Of a DNA stretch of 9,939 nt, positions 5,668-9,939 are shown piece after piece; within the stretch, counting starts at the first letter, position 1; the number at the start of each line of letters is the position of its first letter. A model generated the notes under the pieces. It saw only the letters and a program-made list of their open reading frames with translations. It made no database searches and was not told the DNA's origin. The DNA comes from UBA9732 sp031935845 (lineage in GTDB: Bacteria; Spirochaetota; Spirochaetia; Sphaerochaetales; Sphaerochaetaceae). Both the position numbers and the translations under genes were made by a program. The stretch spans positions 1 to 9,939 of the forward strand of contig JAJBWA010000073.1 in assembly GCA_031935845.1 (NCBI GenBank), in the 5' to 3' direction.

Positions 5668-5693
5668 CAAAGGGATATCCAAAGATATATTCA
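5662..5693. repeat. Direct repeat around a palindrome in the exporter promoter
   Basis: TATATTCA occurs at 5662-5669 and again at 5686-5693, with the palindrome GGATATCC (5673-5680) between them. The first copy overlaps the predicted -10 and the rest lies just downstream, where a repressor would block initiation. No regulator gene is encoded next to it in this window, so its use as an operator is inference. Confidence 0.35.
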
Positions 5694-5714
5694 CATAAGT
5701 GGGATAGAAAGCAG

Positions 5715-7463
5715 ATGATCCGGACACTACTGAAACACATAGGACAGTACAGGAAGTATGCCATACTGACCCCCGTGCTCACCGCATGCGAGGTGCTTAT
5801 GGAAATCCTCATCCCGTACGTCACGGCGATGATTATCGACAAGGGAATCTCGCAGGGCAACATGGCCAACATCTTCCTCTACGGAGGAATCATGGTGGTG
5901 CTGGCCTTCATAAGCCTGTTCTTCGGCGTCAAGGCCGGAAAGACGGCGGCCGTGGCATCCACGGGATTCTCCACCAACCTGCGCGACGCGATGTACACCA
6001 ACATCCAGAGCTTCTCGTTCAGCAACATCGACAAGTTCACCTCCGCAGGCCTTGTGACCAGGATGACCACCGACATCACCAGCATCCAGAACGCCTTCCA
6101 GATGGTCATGCGCATTGCCGTCAGGGCCCCGCTGATGCTGATCCTGAGCATGATCATGTGCTTCATGATCAACGTCAGGCTCACGCTGATCTTCCTTGCG
6201 GGCCTGGTGATCCTGGGCATCGGTCTTTTCACCATCATGAGGATGGTCACGCCGGTGTTCAAGAAGATGTTCGAGAAGTACGACGAGTTCAACGCCAGCG
6301 TGCAGGAGAACGTCACCGGCATCCGCGTGGTCAAGGCATTTGTGCGCGAGGACTTCGAGAAGGAGAAGTTCGGCAAGGCCGCATGGCAGATCTACAGGAT
6401 GTCCGTCAAGGCCGAGAGCATCATCGCCGTCAACGGCGCCCTGATGATGAGCGTGGTCTACGGCACCATGATCCTGCTCTCATGGTTCGGCGCCCACTTC
6501 ATCGTTGCGGGCCAGATGACCACGGGAAACCTCACATCGCTTTTCAGCTACGTCATCAGCATGCTGATGTCGCTGATGATGGTCAGCATGATATTCGTCA
6601 TGCTCACCATGAGCCTTGCCGCGGCAAGGAGAATCACGGAAGTACTTGAGGAGAAGCCCGACCTCACCAACCCCGAGAACCCCGTCATGGAGGTCAGGAA
6701 CGGTTCCATAGACTTCAATAAGGTCGATTTCGCGTACAGAAGCGGTACCGGCGAGGACACGCTGCATGACATCGACCTTCACATAAAGAGCGGCGAAACC
6801 ATAGGAATCATCGGCGCCACCGGAAGCGGAAAGACCACGCTGGTGAACCTGATAAGCCGCCTGTACGACGTCACGGACGGCTCGGTTGAAGTCGGCGGCG
6901 TGGATGTTCGCAAGTATGACATGGAAGTCCTGCGCAACCAGGTTTCCGTGGTTCTCCAGAAGAACGAGCTCTTCAGCGGCACCATTCTGGACAACCTGCG
7001 CTGGGGCAACGAACAGGCCACCGAGGACCAGTGCCGCGAGGCCTGCCGCCTTGCCTGCGCCGACGAGTTCATCGAGCAGATGCCGGACAAGTACAATACC
7101 TGGATCGAACAGGGCGGCACAAATGTATCCGGCGGCCAGAAGCAGAGGCTGTGCATCGCGCGCGCCCTACTCAAGAAGCCCAAGGTACTGATCCTGGACG
7201 ATTCCACCAGCGCCGTGGATACCGCAACGGACGCCCGCATCCGTGCCGCTTTCCGAAACGATATCCCGGATACTACAAAACTGATAATTTCACAGCGTAT
7301 CTCCAGCGTTCAGGATGCCGACAGGATCATCGTCCTGGAAAACGGCGCCGTGGACGGATTCGATACGCACGAGAACCTGCTGAAGACCAACGAGATCTAC
7401 AGGGAAATCTGCGAGGTCCAGATGCACAGCAGCGGCGACTTCGACGAGAAGATAAACGGATGA
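5715..7463 (+). CDS. ABC exporter half-transporter, degenerate-site subunit of a heterodimer
   Basis: The 582-residue protein combines a six-helix transmembrane domain (about 15-40, 55-75, 130-150, 155-180, 238-262, 270-298) with a C-terminal nucleotide-binding domain. It is a type IV (ABCB/MsbA-like) exporter subunit in the cytoplasmic membrane. Walker A is GATGSGKTT (367-375), the Q-loop has Gln415, the signature is VSGGQ (471-475) and Walker B is VLILDD (491-496). Asp496 replaces the catalytic Glu and Gln527 replaces the switch-loop His (SQRIS). This pair of changes is known from the non-hydrolysing site of heterodimers such as TM287/288 and BmrCD. It should pair with the next gene, whose start lies 10 bp beyond this stop. 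Substrates of such pairs range from drugs to lipids and peptides and cannot be named here. The ribosome binding site is weak (GTGGGA-like, about 10 bases upstream), unlike its neighbours. Confidence 0.93.
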   Translation: MIRTLLKHIGQYRKYAILTPVLTACEVLMEILIPYVTAMIIDKGISQGNMANIFLYGGIMVVLAFISLFFGVKAGKTAAVASTGFSTNLRDAMYTNIQSFSFSNIDKFTSAGLVTRMTTDITSIQNAFQMVMRIAVRAPLMLILSMIMCFMINVRLTLIFLAGLVILGIGLFTIMRMVTPVFKKMFEKYDEFNASVQENVTGIRVVKAFVREDFEKEKFGKAAWQIYRMSVKAESIIAVNGALMMSVVYGTMILLSWFGAHFIVAGQMTTGNLTSLFSYVISMLMSLMMVSMIFVMLTMSLAAARRITEVLEEKPDLTNPENPVMEVRNGSIDFNKVDFAYRSGTGEDTLHDIDLHIKSGETIGIIGATGSGKTTLVNLISRLYDVTDGSVEVGGVDVRKYDMEVLRNQVSVVLQKNELFSGTILDNLRWGNEQATEDQCREACRLACADEFIEQMPDKYNTWIEQGGTNVSGGQKQRLCIARALLKKPKVLILDDSTSAVDTATDARIRAAFRNDIPDTTKLIISQRISSVQDADRIIVLENGAVDGFDTHENLLKTNEIYREICEVQMHSSGDFDEKING

Positions 7464-7468
7464 GGAGG
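7464..7468 (+). promoter_or_regulatory. Ribosome binding site of the second ABC subunit
   Basis: GGAGG begins immediately after the TGA of the first ABC gene and lies 5 bases before the ATG at 7474. This favours coupled translation and balanced amounts of the two subunits. Confidence 0.7.
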
Positions 7469-7473
7469 ACGGT

Positions 7474-9405
7474 ATGAGCGACAACAAGGATTTCAAGAAC
7501 CAGCAGCGCCCCGAGCGTCCGCCCAGAGGGATGATGGTCAAGCCCCAGAAGGGCACCTTCACGCCCATAATCCGCGTGATGAAGTACGTACTCAAGGAGT
7601 ACAAGTTCCAGTTCCTGATCGTGATACTGTGCATCGTGGCATCGGCTCTGGCCACATTGACCATGACGCTGTTCACCAGGACGCTGATACACACATACAT
7701 CCTGCCGCTGATCGGCGAACTCACACCGGACTTCTCTCCCCTGGCCGCCCGCCTGTTCAGGCTGGGCATCATCATGGCCGTGGGCGTGCTGTGCAACTAC
7801 GGCATGAACAGGATTGTGGGGTCCGTGATCCAGGGAAGCCTCAGGCGCCTGCGTGTGGAGCTGTTCGACAAGATGGAGAGCCTTCCGCTGAAGTACTTCG
7901 ACACCCACTCGCGCGGCGACATCATGAGCGTCTACACCAACGACATCGACACGCTGCGTCAGGTCATCAGCCAGAGCATCCCGCAGCTGATAAGCTCGTC
8001 CATCACGCTGGTGTCCACGTTCGTCAGCATGCTCGTGCTGAACATCCCTCTTTCCATCCTCTCCGTGCTGATGGTCTTCATCAGCCTGCGCGTGACGGCA
8101 AAGCTCAGCGCCATCTCCGGCAAGTACTTCGGCGAGCGCCAGCAGGACCTCGGAGCCGTCAACGGCTACATCGAGGAGATGATGCAGGGCCAGAAGGTCG
8201 TCAAGGTCTTCTGCCACGAGGAAAAGAGCATAGAGGAGTTCCAGAAGCTCTACCACAAGCTGTGTGAGAGCTCCAAGAACGCCAACTCAATAGTCAACAT
8301 AATCATGCCCGTCAACGGCAACCTGGGCAACATCAGCTACGTGCTCATCGCCATCCTTGGCGCGGTGCTGGCCCTCAAGGGCTTCACCGGCCTCACGCTG
8401 GGCGGTCTGGTCACGTTCCTGACCCTGAACCGCAACTTCTCCATGCCCATCACGCAGGTGAGCCAGCAGTTCTCCAGCATCGTCATGGCCAGCGCCGGAG
8501 CACGCCGCGTGTTCGACATGATGGACCAGCAGCCCGAGGACGACAACGGCTACGTGGAGCTGGTACGCGCCAAGATCGATGACGCAGGAAACATCACCGA
8601 GACCACCGAGCAGACCAACCTCTGGGCCTGGAAGCACCCGCATCAGGCAGACGGCACCGTCACCTACAAGCGTCTCGAGGGCGCGGTTACGTTCGATGGC
8701 GTCGATTTCGGCTATGTTCCCGAGAAAATGGTTCTTCATGACATCAAGATGTACGCCAACCCGGGCCAGAAGCTTGCATTCGTCGGCAGCACGGGCGCCG
8801 GAAAGACCACCGTCACCAACCTGATCAACCGCTTCTACGATATCCAGGACGGCAAGATCCGCTTTGACGAGATCAACGTCAACAAGATCAAGAAAGCCGA
8901 CCTCAGGCGCTCTCTGGGCATGGTCCTCCAGGAAACCCACCTCTTCACCGGCACCGTGATGGACAACATCCGCTACGGCCGTCTGGACGCCACGGACGAT
9001 GAGTGCATCGAGGCTGCAAGGCTTGCCAACGCCGACGGCTTCATCCGCCGCCTGCCCAACGGCTACGATACAGTCCTGCGCAACGACGGTGCCAACCTCA
9101 GCCAGGGCCAGAGACAGCTGATTGCAATTGCCAGAGCCGCTGTGGCAAATCCCCCTGCCCTGATTCTCGATGAGGCAACATCCTCCATCGACACCAGGAC
9201 CGAGGTTCTTGTGCAGCGCGGCATGGATGCCCTGATGAACGGTAGGACAAGCTTCGTCATAGCCCACAGGCTGTCAACGGTCAAGAACGCCGACTGCATC
9301 ATGGTCATGGAGCAGGGCCGCATCATCGAGCGCGGCTCGCACGAGGAGCTTCTTGCCCAGAAGGGCCGCTACTACCAGCTCTACACGGGAAAGAAGGCAG
9401 AATGA
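7474..9405 (+). CDS. ABC exporter half-transporter, catalytic-site subunit of a heterodimer
   Basis: The 643-residue protein is the partner of the preceding gene. A polar N-terminal extension of about 30 residues rich in Pro, Arg and Lys precedes the six-helix membrane domain (first helix about 46-66). The nucleotide-binding domain has Walker A GSTGAGKTT (438-446), signature LSQGQ (542-546), Walker B ALILDE (562-567) with catalytic Glu567, and switch His598 in IAHRLST. The active ATP site is therefore formed by its Walker motifs with the VSGGQ of the first subunit. The LSQGQ here completes the degenerate site. Between the membrane and ATPase domains lies an insertion of about 40 residues (about 352-395) containing WAWKHPH (384-390). 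I associate such a linker with this subunit type in clostridial bacteria. Its stop overlaps the start of the acetyltransferase gene. Confidence 0.94.
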   Translation: MSDNKDFKNQQRPERPPRGMMVKPQKGTFTPIIRVMKYVLKEYKFQFLIVILCIVASALATLTMTLFTRTLIHTYILPLIGELTPDFSPLAARLFRLGIIMAVGVLCNYGMNRIVGSVIQGSLRRLRVELFDKMESLPLKYFDTHSRGDIMSVYTNDIDTLRQVISQSIPQLISSSITLVSTFVSMLVLNIPLSILSVLMVFISLRVTAKLSAISGKYFGERQQDLGAVNGYIEEMMQGQKVVKVFCHEEKSIEEFQKLYHKLCESSKNANSIVNIIMPVNGNLGNISYVLIAILGAVLALKGFTGLTLGGLVTFLTLNRNFSMPITQVSQQFSSIVMASAGARRVFDMMDQQPEDDNGYVELVRAKIDDAGNITETTEQTNLWAWKHPHQADGTVTYKRLEGAVTFDGVDFGYVPEKMVLHDIKMYANPGQKLAFVGSTGAGKTTVTNLINRFYDIQDGKIRFDEINVNKIKKADLRRSLGMVLQETHLFTGTVMDNIRYGRLDATDDECIEAARLANADGFIRRLPNGYDTVLRNDGANLSQGQRQLIAIARAAVANPPALILDEATSSIDTRTEVLVQRGMDALMNGRTSFVIAHRLSTVKNADCIMVMEQGRIIERGSHEELLAQKGRYYQLYTGKKAE

Positions 9406-9939
9406 TGTTCTACAATCCCGAACTTCATGATGACGAGATAAGGCTTATCCTGCGCGAGACCTCCGAAGCCGACCCGGTGAAAAACCATGTCCCCGCATAC
9501 AAGTACGACATCACCCTGCCCGACGGTACGGTGGCCGGCCGCATCAGCTTCCGCGCAGGTCACAACAGGCTCACATGGTACGGCGGTAACATCGGCTACG
9601 AGGTTGACGAGCCCTTCCGCGGCCACCGCTATGCAGCAAAGGCATGCAGGCTTCTTTACGAGCTTGCCATCATGCATGACATGGACTACGTGACCATAAC
9701 GTGCAATCCGGACAATGCGGCATCTGACCGCACAATCCGCCTTGCCGGCGGCATGTTCATTGAAGAGACGGATGTCCCCGAGGACACCGAGCAGTATCAG
9801 CGCGGCTCCAGAAGAGTGCGTATCTACAAGATCCTCCTTCACGACATCAGGCACCTCTTTGACCTGGACAGAAAGGATTACAAGGACACCGATCCCATCC
9901 GCAACAGGCACTCCGTCCGCGGCATAATCATCCGTGACG
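9402..9939 (+). CDS. GNAT-family N-acetyltransferase (3' end outside the window)
   Basis: The reading frame opens at the tandem ATGATG (9402 or 9405) and stays open to the window edge, giving 179 complete codons, so the protein is partial. The first ATG overlaps the TGA of the ABC gene. A GAAGG (9393-9397) inside that gene can serve as ribosome binding site. IGYEVDEPFRGHRYAAKA (64-81) matches GNAT motif A, which binds the pyrophosphate of acetyl-CoA. The usual R/QxxGxG/A reads RGHRYA, with Arg in place of the second glycine. CNPDNAASDR (101-110) followed by AGG matches motif B. The domain would acetylate an amine on a small molecule or protein. Its position as third gene of an exporter operon could mean modification of the exported compound or self-protection, but this is inference. 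The region after about residue 145 may be a tail or the start of a second domain. Confidence 0.85.
   Translation, partial: MMFYNPELHDDEIRLILRETSEADPVKNHVPAYKYDITLPDGTVAGRISFRAGHNRLTWYGGNIGYEVDEPFRGHRYAAKACRLLYELAIMHDMDYVTITCNPDNAASDRTIRLAGGMFIEETDVPEDTEQYQRGSRRVRIYKILLHDIRHLFDLDRKDYKDTDPIRNRHSVRGIIIRD

Noticed and set aside
5423..5872. Minus-strand open frame of 149 codons across the divergent spacer
   Set aside because: It overlaps the start of the first ABC gene, the promoter region and the start of the amidohydrolase gene, and has no recognisable domain.
8287..9267. Long open frame of 326 codons on the minus strand, and a similar one of 309 codons at 7327-8256
   Set aside because: Both lie wholly opposite the clear ABC subunit genes. 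Their residues are the low-complexity Ala/Val/His/Asp mix expected from the antisense of GC-rich codons, and no family motif is visible.
1..9939. CRISPR array, insertion sequence, toxin-antitoxin pair or phage gene
   Set aside because: There are no regularly spaced repeats of CRISPR length, no transposase or nuclease motifs and no small paired genes of that type on either strand.

Overview
The window looks like chromosome from an anaerobic or host-associated bacterium of moderately high GC content (coding regions roughly 55-60% by eye, intergenic regions clearly AT-richer). The bacterial assignment rests on three things: a tRNA-Leu with a bacterial-type D-arm and long variable arm, strong GGAGG-type ribosome binding sites in front of most genes, and sigma70-like promoters with 17-18 bp spacers. 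The ABC exporter pair has a linker of the type I associate with clostridial Firmicutes, but that is a weak hint and I do not name a genus.

Layout. Positions 1-243 are AT-rich, apparently non-coding and full of short inverted and direct repeats. They sit directly downstream of a minus-strand tRNA-Leu(UAA) at 244-326, which lies 22 bp behind a small minus-strand gene for a one-helix membrane protein with a coiled coil (349-828). A 131-bp divergent spacer leads to a plus-strand NAD(P)-dependent epimerase-like gene (966-1961). Its 3' end overlaps by 11 bp the end of a four-gene minus-strand operon (5559 down to 1951). In transcription order that operon encodes an MTA/SAH-type amidohydrolase, an alpha/beta hydrolase, a TcdA-like E1 enzyme (tRNA t6A dehydratase) and an iron-sulfur flavoprotein of the NADPH-dependent FMN reductase fold. 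These genes overlap by 4 and 11 bp or are 12 bp apart, so translational coupling is likely.

A second divergent spacer (5560-5714) carries good promoter candidates on both strands whose -35 hexamers directly abut. From it runs a plus-strand operon with two half-size ABC exporter subunits (5715-7463 and 7474-9405) and a GNAT acetyltransferase that leaves the window at 9939. The two ABC subunits form a textbook heterodimer: the first has Asp and Gln in place of the catalytic Glu and switch His, and the second has the canonical residues but an LSQGQ signature. One ATP site is therefore degenerate and one is active.

I see no convincing new system. The points most worth a second look are the repeat-rich tail behind the tRNA (possible integration-site arm or structured RNA), the abutting back-to-back promoters, and the unusual gene mix of the minus-strand operon. 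There is no CRISPR array, insertion sequence, rRNA or phage gene in the window.
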